Shown here in pieces: positions 33,776 through 44,830 of a DNA stretch of 64,000 nt. The notes under the pieces are model-generated. The model saw only the letters and a program-made list of their open reading frames with translations. It had not been told where the DNA came from and searched no databases. How positions within the stretch are numbered: position 1 is the stretch's first letter; each line of letters opens with the position of its first letter. Made by a program: the position numbers and the translations under genes. Where the stretch lies: the NCBI GenBank assembly GCA_014218235.1, contig CM024755.1:73702631-73766630 (forward strand). Direction: 5' to 3'. Origin of the DNA: Colocasia esculenta. Its lineage: Eukaryota > Streptophyta > Magnoliopsida > Alismatales > Araceae.

Positions 33776-33942
33776 CCAACGATTCAAAAACACAGCAGGC
33801 CCCCTTCTCTTCCCTCTCACGCTCATAATCTTCTACTTCCGGCGACTTGGGCGATTTCGGCATCGACTCCTCCTGCTCTCACCTTCTCTTGCACTCTCTC
33901 CCACTCTCAAGCTCTCCTCTCACTCTCCCAAGCCCGAAGGTG

Positions 33943-36912
33943 ATGGAGAGCGGGGGCGATGGTGGAGCTGGAAGGGGGAAGAGGGCAACAGTGAGGAGGA
34001 CTTCCTGGCGGCGTGAGGCGACACCTCCGGCGACAGAGGAGGTGCCGGAGATCGAGATGGAGGAAGAGGAGGCTCCGGCGGTGGATCTTGCAGCGGCGGT
34101 CGAGGCACGGGAGGCCGCCATGAGAAAGGTGAGTCCCTCGTTCCCTAACCTCTTGATTGATGGGATTGGATGAATGAGGAAGCCCCATAGAGGGCGAATG
34201 TAGGGTGATTTGCCCAGAAAAACGACCACCAGACAAGGAAAATTTCGGTCGACCATCGTCTGAGAACGCGACGGCCTCCCCCGTCGCGACACCAGTAGTC
34301 ACGATGGGGTCAGAGGTCACGACCTTGTCGCGTCGACCATAGGCCGTCGTGACAAAGTCACGGTGTTCATGGGTGTCGCGACTGAGTCGCGACGCATCGG
34401 GGCGCCGCGACAAGGTCGCGACCCACTTGGGCGGCGCAACCTCAGCCGAGGACTCCAGAAAAGTATGTTTAGGCTGACTGATTGCTTCTGTTGTGGTTGC
34501 AGGGAGAAATGAGAGCCAGGGTTTCATGGCTCTTGGTACTGGCTGTGTACCTGGCCCTCTCGAGGTTCCAGAGGGAGAGCCTTGATGACATGGGGTTTGG
34601 AGAGATCCTGAAGATGGAGCGGATGGGGGCGGATGCCCCCCTTACCCAGGCCCTGTGCAGCAAGTGAGATGCGGAGGTGACTGCCTTCGTGTTTCCATGG
34701 GGACACATGATTCCCAGCCTGGAGGATGTGAGTAGGATCACCGGATTGAGAGTGCATAGGCATCTGGTGAGCGGGTTTACCTACCCATGCTACCAGGGGA
34801 TAGCACGTAGACTCTTAGACTTGACTGTAGGTCCTAGGTCCTCTCTCATCCCTAGGGTAGATTTGTAGGAGAGCTTAGGGCTTGCAGAGACTAGCAGAGG
34901 TGTGGGAGAAACCGTGGATGAGCAGCTGGAGCGGTTGGTGCGTGGGTGCCGGGATACTCTAGCCAGCGAGCCTGGGGCTCAGGCAGACCTGGACCTACGT
35001 CATTTCCTGACTTTCTTTCTGGGCAGACGTTTGTTTGCTACGAGGGGCGACACGGTCCATTGTCGGTTCCTGCCGCTGCTAGAGGACTTAGACCAGGTGG
35101 GGGGCTATGCATGGGGAGCTGCTTTCCTAGCACATCAGTTCGACAGTCTGGGCTCCTCCGACCGGAAGACATCAATCAGTGGCTTCTTCCTCTTCCTACA
35201 GGTACTCTACTCTTCTCTTGCTCCATTACTTAAATTGCTTCTCTACTACACATGATCTAATTGCATTTTTTCTTTTGCAGGTCTGGACCTACTTTCACCT
35301 CCCAGGCCTGAGGAGGGGCATTCTGGAGCGACCGAGCCTTGTGCCCCTAGCTCGACGCTGAGTGCCGTGCCGAGACACGCACCCCCTAGAGGAGCAGCTG
35401 GCCTCCATCCAGGATGCGATCGATGTCTACCCTCAGCTAGATGTAAGTACTCTACCCTCCCTCTAAGTTCAAATTGATTTGATTAACTGCTTGGTTACTG
35501 ATCAAATGTGCTTTGATGTGCAGGTGGTGTGGCAGTCGTATCTGGAGGAGGGGGATGAGGGACAACCTTGGTTGGTGTAGGCCCATCCCTACTTCGGTAG
35601 GGCACTGTGGGTCCATACGCTCAACCTCGTGCTACCTCTCCACTTGCATCTGACCCAGAGGTCCCTCAGCCTTTGTCAAAGTGCTGTGGAGTTCCCTAGC
35701 TGAGGTCGGACCCCTAGGCCTGGCCGGAGCTTTCGGGCACTCCACGACACTACTGACTGGCGCAAGCGGGCTCGGGAGCAGATTGGGAGCACAGAAGCTG
35801 ACGAGTCCAGTTCGACGTTGAGTCAGACGACACATACCTGCAGTCTTTGACCTTGAAGTATGGGGCGAGGGTCTACAGGGGTGCGACACGATAGGTAAAC
35901 TTCTAACTCCAGACCTTGTGAATTGTTCTATAACTGAGTTGGATCTGACATAGTTTGGTGATTTGCAGGTGGACGTGGCCGGGCAGATCACCTCGCTCCA
36001 GGCCCTACTGCACTCCACCGTGCAGGATCGAGAAGCGGTTCGGAGAGAGACAGAGTAGCTAGTAAGTACTTACTCAGACCTTAGTAGCTTACAGATAATT
36101 TCAGCTTATTGAGGAATTAACAAGTGTTATATGTGCAGCGTGCGGAGTTGGAGAAGGTGAGGATGACACAGGCCGGTGCATCCTCATCCCGGATGGCAGC
36201 AGAGACCTCCCAGTCAGATCTAGAGGATCGACTGGCTGGTGCGTTGAGGAGGGCCGAGGAGGCAGAGACGGAGCTGGCAGAGAGGGTAAGTGTGACATAG
36301 ACCTGAATTGAATTTGATTTAGATTTGGCACGGACGTACTTCTCACAGGTGACAGAGCTGAGGACCGCCACCGGTCAGGCGACCCACTGGCGAGAGCAGG
36401 TCGATGCGGCGGTAGCGTCGATCGACCAGCTACGCACACAGGCGGGGCCATCATCAGCGGAGGTGACTCGGTGGCGCACAGAGGCGGAGACTGTAGCAGT
36501 GGAGACAACCCGGTGGCGCATCCAGGGGGAGGCGACGGTGTCACAGGTGGGCAAGCTGACGAGGGAGCTGGCGACACTACGTGCGCAAGGATCATCCGTG
36601 GACTCGGTGGAGTTGGCACGACTGCACACTGACCTAGTCGTGTAGCAGTCCTTGGTCCAGGAGCTCCGGAGCTGCATGGCGATGATGAGCCAGGCTGCTC
36701 GGAGCAGGAGCAAGAGCAGAAGCAGGGCGAGTGGGGAGAGTGGCGCCTTAGTTAGGTAATATTTTGCTGGTTCCTCCAGTCGTCGGAGGAACGAGGAGGA
36801 GGAGAGACGCCTAGCCGGAGAGACGAGTGCTAGGAGTGCTAGGGGTGGGGGCGAGATGCTACCCCCACCCGATAGGCAGGAGGGATCTGGGGAGAGTGGC
36901 GGTGGACAGTGA
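33943..36912 (+). pseudogene. Gene Y (TatP-A copy): seven-exon PMD protein with coiled-coil tail
   Basis: Exons by GT-AG and comparison with the other copy: 33943-34128, 34503-35201, 35281-35442, 35524-35894, 35969-36061, 36139-36285, 36349-36912. Exons 1, 2, 3, 5 and 6 are multiples of three. Exons 2-4 encode a plant mobile domain: AFVFPWGHMIPSLEDV, DLRHFLTFFLGRRLF, FLPLLEDLDQVGGYAWGAAFLA, VWTYFHLPGL. Exons 5-7 encode a predicted coiled coil and an SSSRRRNEEEERR end. In-frame stops at 34665 (at the normally invariant Trp before the FPWGHM region), 34866, in exons 3-5 and at 36643 make it a pseudogene. In host plants, PMD proteins such as MAIN act in silencing and genome stability; the role in a retroelement is unknown. 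Confidence 0.75.
34262..34440. repeat. GTCGCGAC cluster in gene Y intron 1 (TatP-A)
   Basis: Four perfect GTCGCGAC sites (near 34281, 34376, 34387, 34423) and many single-change derivatives such as GTCACGAC, GTCGTGAC and GTCGCGTC within 180 bp of the 374-bp intron. Intron 1 of the TatP-B copy has the corresponding cluster at 50280-50440. Confidence 0.8.
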
Positions 36913-38159
36913 GGAGCTTGTGAGCCACCTCCCCCTTATCTTTGTACATGATGTTTATCTTAGTGAATCTTTTACCTTTGTGCCAATGTTTGTGATTGAA
37001 TGAATGACTTGTGATTGACACACGTGAGAGATGAGATCTGAGTGAGCGAGAGAGAGAGAACTGAGTACATCGTTGTGCTGCTCCAAAGTTTCTGCCCCTG
37101 CACGCGTAGCAAACAAGTTAGATCTGCTCTTTGGCTCCGCCCCTTGCATTGAGCAAGGGATGACTTTAACTTCATAATAGTCAAGGGATTGAGCCTTATT
37201 AAATAGGCGGAAAATAAGAGGAAATAATGCATGTTAAAAGAAAACGATATGTACATCTATTTTTTTGGATTTTGAGATTTTTATGATTTTTTTTAGATTT
37301 TGAGATTTTTTATTTTTTTGGATTTTTTTGAGATTTTCTGATTTTTTTGGATTTTGGGATTTTCTCATTTTTTTGGATTTTGAGATTTTCTCATTTTTTT
37401 GGATTTTGGGATTTTCATCATTTTTTGGATTTTCTCTAGAAACACCTTTGCGCTTGGGCAATTAGTTGTGAGCCTCACCTCCCATCTTACGTTGTCAAAA
37501 ACTCCTTGGGCGCAACGTGCATTTGTTTTTGGCTTCCTCATGGTTGATTGCCACTAGTTGCTAGTGTTCCTACACAGACCAAGTGTGGGAGTTGCTCCGG
37601 TCATTAGTGGGGATAGGAAGACTTAAGGGGAATAAGACTTGGGTGTCAGTGCTCGGGACACTGGCTTGTTTGACTCACGAGGGTGTATCTTCACATGGAT
37701 TCCGTCTATTATCCAGAGACTTTGTGGTCATCACTTTTGTTTGCGGCATGCGTACGTCCGGGCTCAAGGGCGTCCCACGGGGAACTATACTGCCACTCTT
37801 TGCCATGCCCCTATTTTCATTTATCTTTCACTAATTTGTTGTTCTTTTGTTATTTCTTCTTTCTTTTAGACTGATCGTCTCTCTTTGAGACTTCATACAC
37901 ACATGATCTACACCCTCATTTGTCTACAAATGCGCGTCCTTTTCCCCCTAGACCTTGTCCGAGTAAGAGGAAAATAGACCTTCGCTTCCCTACACTAGGG
38001 CTAAGTGGGAACACCTTTGACGAAGGGAAATTGACCGCGAGTTGTCGTGTTGTGTGTGTTGATCGAACCCGAGGGTTACCTGGCAGCAATAAGATAGATA
38101 TGAGACTCACAACAGCTAGCGTTCCTTTGCAAAATGGCGCCACTATCGAAAATCTGTTA
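36913..38159 (-). other. TatP-A noncoding region between pol and gene Y
   Basis: No gene is seen. It holds the AT-rich tandem repeat (37258-37440) and a block around 37140-37200 whose complement (CTATT-TAATAAGGCT-CCCTTGAC) matches 47720-47745 in TatP-B, showing that the two elements share this 3' region. Gene Y 3' untranslated sequence would occupy its left end. Confidence 0.6.
37258..37440 (-). repeat. AT-rich tandem repeat in TatP-A 3' region
   Basis: Units of about 20-25 bp, TTTTTTGGATTTTGAGATTT, with slight variants, about eight copies. The sense strand of the element reads AAATCTCAAAATCCAAAAAA, like the repeat at 47404-47665 in TatP-B. Tandem repeats in the 3' untranslated region are a known trait of Tat elements. 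Confidence 0.8.
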
Positions 38160-39870
38160 TTAAGGGTAGAATCTTTTAAGGTACAACCCATTCCACGGGT
38201 GGGAGAGCTCCTCACCCTCGGCATTGACTAGCCTATACGCATTCCCAGGGTACACATCCTTGATGAGGTACGACCATTCCCAGTTATCTTGCAATTTCGA
38301 CCTAGGACCTCTAGGTTTTAGGAAAATTCGCTTCAAGACCATGTCTCCTTCTTGGAATTTTTGTTCAATCACTTTCTTTTGAAAAGATCTTGAAAGTCTA
38401 TTTTGATATGAAAGCACTTGATCGGCCACGGCTAGACGCCGTTCGTCTAGGAGTTCCAGTTATGTAAGCAACGCCTCTCGACGTTCATCGAGATTAAGTT
38501 CTTTGTCCAGCTGTACCCTTAGCGAAGGAATGAGGATCTCATGTGGACATACCACCTCCATCCCACAAGTAAGTGAAAAGGGAGTTTGCCCCGTAGGCGT
38601 GCGGACGGAGGTACGGTAGGCCCATAGAGCCTCAATCAATTTCTTAAGCCAATCAGCAAATTTATGAGACTCACAAGTTTTCTTTAAAATTTTCAAGAGT
38701 GTTTTGTTTGTGGCTTTGGCTTGACCGTTTCCCTGTGGATAGTATGGAGACGAATGAAGCAGAGAAATGTTGAACTTCTTACATAGGTCCTGAAGCTCTT
38801 GAGATATGAACTGGGGTCCGTTGTCGGTGACGATACCGCTTGGCACTCGAAACCGCAAGATAATGTTCTTCATAATAAACCTGCACACGGTTGACCCTTT
38901 GATTTCTGCAAATGCTTCTGCTTCGGCCCACTTGGTGAAGTACTCAGTAGCAGTAAGAATGAATGATTTTTGCTTGATTTGAGCATTGGGATCACCAAGA
39001 GGTCCAATGATATCAAAGGCCCACATGGAGAATGGCCAAGGGGAAGATAGCAGATGTAAGAAGGAAGATGGAGCATGGATCTTATCGACATGGAACTGGC
39101 ACTTAACACACCTACGGACATAGATGGCACAGTCTTCTTCTAGTGTTGGTCAGTAATAGCCCTGCCTAAGGATTTTCTTAGCTAGCATCTGGCTATTCAC
39201 ATGCCCTCCACACTCACTGGAGTAAGCTCCTTCCACTACCTTCCAGGCTTCTTCATCTGTCAAGGTCTGTACAACACCTCACCAACAATGGTATATCTTA
39301 GCGCCGCTCTATAGATGGCTCTCCTATCTTCAGCTTCAGCTTCTTCTGGGAAGGTACCGTCCTTGCAATATTGCTCGATCTCGTGGTACCATGTCCTTTC
39401 TTCTTCCATCATTTCTCCTAGTTCCATAAGCATTACTTCCTTTGCTTCTCTTCTCTATGCCTTCAAGACTAAAGAATTCCTTGGTTATCGAACCAAGGAT
39501 CTTGAATGGAAGTTGCTTCTAACCTCTGGACAATGATGGTCTCAGCACTGCGGCTGAGGGGGAAGGAAAGAGATGAGACCAGAGAAGCCAGGGCATCGAC
39601 CAAGATGTTCTGAGAGCGAGGAGTGTGAATGTATATGAGCTTGCGGAATTGCTTGGCTAGGAGAGTGACCAGATCTTGATAAGGCTTGAGTTTGGGGTCA
39701 CGAGTGCAGTAGGTAGAAAGGACTTGTCGAAGGATGAGCTAAGAGTCTCCTATGATTTTGAGATGACGCGTGCCTAAGAGATAGGCGAACTTTAGACTGG
39801 CTAGGAGGGCCTCATACTCGGAGACATTGTTGGTGGCAGGGAATTAGAGTTGATAAGTCAGTGGAATGGT
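38160..39870 (-). pseudogene. TatP-A pol 3' end: second RNase H and integrase
   Basis: Minus strand. RNase H remnants run from about 39870 (NVSEYEALLA-like) to 39540, a spacer to 39200, the integrase zinc module near 39180-39100, and the core from 39026: MWAFDIIGPLGDP, TATEYFTKWAEAEAF, VTDNGPQF, SSPYYPQGNGQAKATNKT. The catalytic Glu (QAEATN in TatP-B) is Lys here. It ends LSHPWNGLYLKRFYP at 38160 after a stop near 38430. About 85 percent identical to the TatP-B integrase over 188 residues (hand count). Confidence 0.85.
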
Positions 39871-39880
39871 GATCGGCCCG
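39865..39880. other. Head-to-head junction of TatP-A and TatP-B
   Basis: Left of about 39872 the minus strand is TatP-A second RNase H (aligning with 44860-44890 of TatP-B). Right of about 39874 the plus strand is TatP-B gag (aligning with 56309 of TatP-C, GGCCCGGTT-ATCCA). No LTR, target duplication or filler is seen, only the short GC-rich CGGCCCGG at the break. Confidence 0.7.
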
Positions 39881-42797
39881 GTTCATCCAGACCCAACTCA
39901 AAGACTCTCCCATACATTCCATGTTCGAACCTCAAAAGTTTCGCTTCCAAAGAAAACCTCAGGGACCGGTGACCGAGGGTGTCCAAGTAAATAAGCAGGT
40001 GAGTGCATTCAACCCTATTGGCTAGAGCAACAACCGTCAACCTTTCACTGCCCAGGGTCAAAACCTCACCAATCCTCCACAAGGCCAGCAGCCCCAATAC
40101 AACCAAGTACCACCTCCTGATGGCACCCAACAAAGGCATCCCCTAGGCCCAAGGAGAACTCAGTACCCACCACTCCCTGAGACACTCTCCGACATCTTCT
40201 TGGCCTTAGTCTCCATAGATGCCATCAAGCTCCCTCTGGAAAGGCCATTGAACCCGAGTGTGGACCAGATAAGGTACTGCATGTTCCATCGGTAGTCGGG
40301 TCATACCATTGAGCAGTGCTTCACATTCAAAGACCTGGTATATGATCTGCATGAATAGAACAGACTGGACTGGACAGCTCTCCGACAGGTGATCGGAGAC
40401 ATCAAAGAAAGGCAGAGGCAGCAGCAACAGCAGAGGCAGCAGCGCCAACCACCCCCTCAACAACAGCAGCAACAACAGCCATTGCAGGACCTGGGGATTG
40501 TCCATAACCCCTTGCCAAACCATCCGCCAGCTCCTAATCCACCACAATCGCCAGCCCAGGTGAACCCTATCGTCCACCACCCCACTCCTCAAGCGAACTG
40601 GACGTATGATGATGAACCCAATGTTCAGCAGATGATGACCATTAACCACTAATATCCTCAACAATCCCAAAAAATACAACCAACCAACATGGCTCCCCAG
40701 TCAATCCCTCCTTTAGTTTCCCAGGCCAACGCCATCATACTGCCCATCGGCTCAACACCCGCACCAGTCGCTATGCCCTCCATTATCCTACCACCTACCA
40801 CATCCCTCGCTCCACCTGTCTCCACGCTACCACCACCCGTCATAACCACTCCAACATCCATCATCTTGCCACCACCTGGGCTGAATCAACCCTCTGCCAC
40901 CACGTTATCCTCCACCAGACAAGCCACCACCCAACCAACTACCCTGCGGAGCGGACGAGTCTTCCGTCGCCCATATCCACCCATCTCCACTACCTCCACC
41001 AGCCAAGGCAATCCCCAACAGGTCCTCCAACCACCACAGCAACAGCCTCTACAACAACCACAAGATGAGGGGGTGATTGAGCCGTTACCCAGTACACATT
41101 ATGATATCCTCAAGCATCTCGACCATGTGCCAGCCAAGATTTCCATACTGGAATTGATAAAGAGATCCAAAGAGCATCAAAAAGCATTGAGAACTTTCTT
41201 ACAAAGGGTAGTGGTGAATGATGACATGCTCACCGACAAACTGTCGAGTGCACTGGCCATGGTGACTCGTGGGCCGGCTATCACATTTTCCGAGAATGAA
41301 CTAGCACCCCCAGAAGCCAGGAGGCTCCCGATCTGTGTTACCCTAGTCATTAACCATGTGGCAGTAGGGGCAGCATTGGTCGACACTGGGGCATCAATAA
41401 ATGTCTACCCACTGAGCACTCTAAGAGCTTGCGATATGTCTGAAGGGTTGCTGAGACCCACGCCAACCACCATTGATGCATATGACAACTCTAGAAGATC
41501 TTGCCACGGCATGGTGACTGTACAAGCTGAACTGGGGCCGTTAGCCGTCACTGTTGATTTTTATGTACTTGATATCGACCCCACGTTCAAGGCCATCTTG
41601 GGGCATCCATGGTTAGAAGTACTAGGAGCCGTTCTGTCCACTACACATCAATGTCTAAAGTTCCCCTTCTAAGGACAGATCATCAAGGTCAAAAGCATAG
41701 CCACTGCTCACACAGTCGATGCCATCAATGACACCCATCTTCCAGCTATCTGGCCCGCCAACAAGCCTGTTGTCTCGGTGGTGGACATCAACTATTCTTG
41801 GGCCTACTCATTCCATTCCAAACAAGAGGCTGGTCCCGCACATGTCAATGCAGTCAAAAGGAAGGAGCCACTAAACACTAAGGGGTGGCAGATCATGATG
41901 AAGCTGGGCTATGAAGAAGGCAAAGGCCTAGGGGCAGAACTGTAGGGCATCATCAAGCCTATTCCAGACATCGTGATGAAAAGCCGATGGGGATTGGGCT
42001 ACAGGGAGAAGTCCAAGCCATGGTCAACTAGCACATCCACTCTTAAGGCCGACCACCAACCACTCACATGGACACTCTGGTGTCACTTTGTTAGAGGCCC
42101 TACCCAACCTGGGTATAACACTGTGGTGGTTGAGGCAGAACTGTCACAATATGATATACATGGCAGGAACTTCTCTAGGCACATGGCCCCCATGCTCACA
42201 TACAGGGTACTAGAAACACTCCGCCCAGGAAAGAGAAGGAAGACAGGGGACCCAGAGGCTGAGTGGTACCACTGGTTTGATATAGAAGACATCACTATAG
42301 CCTTCAGCCGTCTGTTCTGGGAGGAAGACAGAACATGGCCGCCAGCTGCAGCCGAACTGGTAGATCCTCCCACATCCATCACATTCAAGAGGCAGTTGAT
42401 GAGCGACGTCGCTGACGTGGGAGAGCCAGACATCCCCTATGAGGAAGGGAAGACTGTAGACGAGCTCTAGAGGGGTACGTGCTTGGCCATCCATCCAACA
42501 CTCCAACGTTCTCTCCTCCCCGGCCTCGTTCCTTCATCCCCTCCCTTACTCATTCAACTGTCTCCCCAACTCCTGACAGCTGTGCGCAGCATCCTTACTC
42601 CTGATCTCCCATCTGCAGTCCTCTCTGCTTTGCAATCTGATCTGAGCGACCATGAGATCACTCTCTCGTGTTGCATGCTCTCCACCGAACTCCAAAAAAA
42701 AACGCCAATCTTCAAATGCACATTGAGGTCGAGGAGCCGGCATACCTCCTTCACCTTCCTGATCAGGGGCACCCCTCAACTGGGGCTTCCCCTCTAG
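39873..42797 (+). pseudogene. TatP-B gag end, protease and G-patch frame
   Basis: One reading frame with point stops (TAG 40293 and 40356, TAA near 40650 and 41670, TAG near 41943 and 42468). It contains the gag tail with a zinc-finger-like CMFHR-SGHTIEQC (40279-40320), a Gln-rich tract (40411-40480) and a Pro/Thr-rich linker. Retropepsin follows (GAALVDTGASINV, about 41368-41405; AILGHPWLEVLG). Next is a G-patch-like segment IMMKLGYEEGKGLGAEL (41894-41945) and a Tat-specific region ending SCCMLSTELQKK at the A9 run. The catalytic DTG is intact. Stops sit mostly where TatP-C has Gln or Trp. Confidence 0.85.
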
Positions 42798-44830
42798 CTC
42801 CTTCATTAGGAGCCATCCTCTTTGAGGACACCATGTCCTCCCCTAGTCCTGTAGAGTCATCTAGCTAGCTAGGATCGTCTAGGATAGAAGAGTCTAGTCT
42901 CAGTCTAGGAGAGTCTAGGGTAGAGATTCAGGTCAACCCAGCGCCCGCCAAGTCCAAACGTCACCCTAGGAAGCAACGGGGCAAGGCTATTCCCCCAAGA
43001 TACCTTCAAGAGTTAGCTCGGCGATGCCAGGCGCTATTGCTAATAGAGGAGTTCACAAAGGACGCGTTGGTGTTAGAAGAAGAGATTGAGCAGGATGGGG
43101 TGTTCGTAGACGATGGATTTGGTGTCTATGAAATCATGAATGAGGAGGACCCGATTGATGAAGAGGATGGTGAAGTAGATGACGCTGCCGAGATGTACAC
43201 GAGTGGCGTAAGAAGATTTGATAAACCTACAACGGAAGTGGATGAACCTACTAAGGAAGTCAATCTTGGAACAAACGAAGATCCCAGGATAGTGATTATT
43301 TCAGTGAACCTCCCTCCTAATGAAGAAGAGGAACTGGTGCAAATTCTGAGGGAGTATAAGGATACCTTTGCCTGGTCGTATGAGGACATGCCCGGCCTAG
43401 ACCCCTCATTAGTGGAGCACCGACTTGTATTGAAAGAAGGGGCAAAGGCCATAAAGTAGAAACTCAGAAGGTTCCACCCACTTATGGCCCTGAAGATGAA
43501 GGACGAGGTAGATAAACTCCATAAGGCTAGATTCATCAGGGTAGTGCTTTATCCGAATTGGGTGGCGAATATAGTCCCAGTCATGAAGAAGGATGGAAAA
43601 GTCAGAATCTGTATTGACTTCCGGGACTTAAATAAGGCATGTCCAAAAGATGACTTCCCGCTTCCTCACATTGATGTGCTAATTGATAACACTGCTGGGT
43701 ATGAGACCCTCTCATTCATGAATGGATATTCAGGCTATAACCAAATCCGTCTAGCTCCTGAAGATCAAGAGAAAACATCCTTCACCATGCCCTGGGGAAC
43801 ATACTATTACATAGTCATACCATTTGGGCTAAAGAATGCTGGGGCTACCTATCAAAGGGCGATGATGGCCATATTCCACGATATGATGCATGTCTATGTA
43901 GAAGTGTACGTGGATGACATCTTGGTGAAGTCAAGAACCAGGAGAGAACACCCCGAGATCCTCGCCAAGGTGTTGCAAAGATCAAGGGAGTACAAATTGA
44001 GAATGAATCCAAAGAAATGTGTGTTCGGGGTATCATCAGACAAATTTCTAGGCTTTATAGTTAGTAAGCGGGGGATTGAGATTGATCCAAACAAGGCCAG
44101 GGTTATAGCGGAAATGCCGCCTCCAAAGAACATCTCACAACTAAGAGGCTTGATTGGGCGTCTAAAATTCATTAGAAGATTCATATCACAGCATTCACAA
44201 AGATGCCGCCCATTCTATGACCTCTTGAAAGGAGGGGCAAAGTTCGAATGGAATGACAAGTGCCGAGAAGCCTTTGATGATTTGAAGAGGTATCTCATGA
44301 ATCCCCTAGTTTTGCAACCTCCTGTACCCAGGAAACCACTAATCCCATATCTCTCAGTCATTGAGGACTCCCTAGGTGCTGTCCTTGCGCAACATGATGA
44401 ATCTGGAAAAGAAAGGGCAGCATACTATCTTTCTAGGCTTTTCAACACCACTGAATCCAAGTACACCACCGCAGACAAAACCTGTGCTGCGCTCATGTGG
44501 GTAGTCCAAAATCTCAAGCATTACTTTCTTGCCCACGAGGTCAAGCTGAACTCGAGGATGGATCCACTCAGATATCTTCTAGAAAAACATGTCCTCTCTG
44601 ATCGGCTTGCACGCTGGCAGAGCTTCCTCTCACAATTCGACATCTCTTTCATGGTCCAAAAGGCCATCAAAGCGTATGCCATTGCCGAGCACCTTGCCCA
44701 TTTGCCACTCCCTCATAGCGATTCCATCCAAGAGGAATTCCTTGATGAAGAGCTCTCGGTCATCTCCAAAGATCCCTTCTGGTCCCTCCATTTTGATGTG
44801 CGCTCAACTCTCAGGGACGGGACATTGGAG
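42668..44830 (+). pseudogene. TatP-B reverse transcriptase and RNase H
   Basis: Frame -1 relative to gag-protease. An acidic linker (DPIDEEDGEVDDAAEM) leads into DTFAWSYEDMPGLDPSLVEHRL, then an RT core: RICIDFRDLNKACPKDDFPLPHID, SGYNQIRLAPEDQEKTSF, PFGLKNAGATYQRAMM, catalytic VYVDDILVKS (about 43909), KKCVFGVSSDKFLGFIVSKRG. RT-linked RNase H follows (IPYLSVIEDSLGAVLAQHDE, TTADKTCAALMWVVQNLKHYF). Stops near 42866 and 43457 (AAG TAG AAA; Gln in TatP-C). A 1-nt deletion near 44805 shifts the next domain. Confidence 0.9.
42694..42702 (+). promoter_or_regulatory. Candidate -1 ribosomal frameshift site, TatP-B
   Basis: A run of nine A (CAA AAA AAA ACG in the upstream frame). The protease/G-patch frame stays open about 95 nt past it, to 42797; the RT frame, offset by -1, is already open before it (from 42668). 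The same A9 in the same codon context occurs at 59138-59146. A potential stem AGGGG/CCCCT enclosing CCCC/GGGG lies at 42765-42793, rather far (about 62 nt) for a standard stimulator. Confidence 0.55.

Larger units (their letters stand above)
31785..39872 (-). mobile_element. TatP-A: Tat-lineage gypsy with antisense gene module (3' half)
   Basis: Minus-strand order: second RNase H and integrase (39870-38160), AT-rich tandem repeat (37440-37258), then noncoding DNA whose opposite strand carries gene Y (33943-36912) and gene X (32080-33517), then (after Cop-4) 28686-27794 and the LTR. The 5' half (gag to RT) is missing; the element stops inside the second RNase H at about 39872 and joins TatP-B in opposite orientation. 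Confidence 0.75.

Noticed and set aside
44795..44830. Second programmed frameshift between RNase H and archaeal-type RNase H in TatP
   Set aside because: TatP-B and TatP-C are both shifted by one base here, but at different places (near 44805 and 61258) and without a slippery run, so these are independent deletions.
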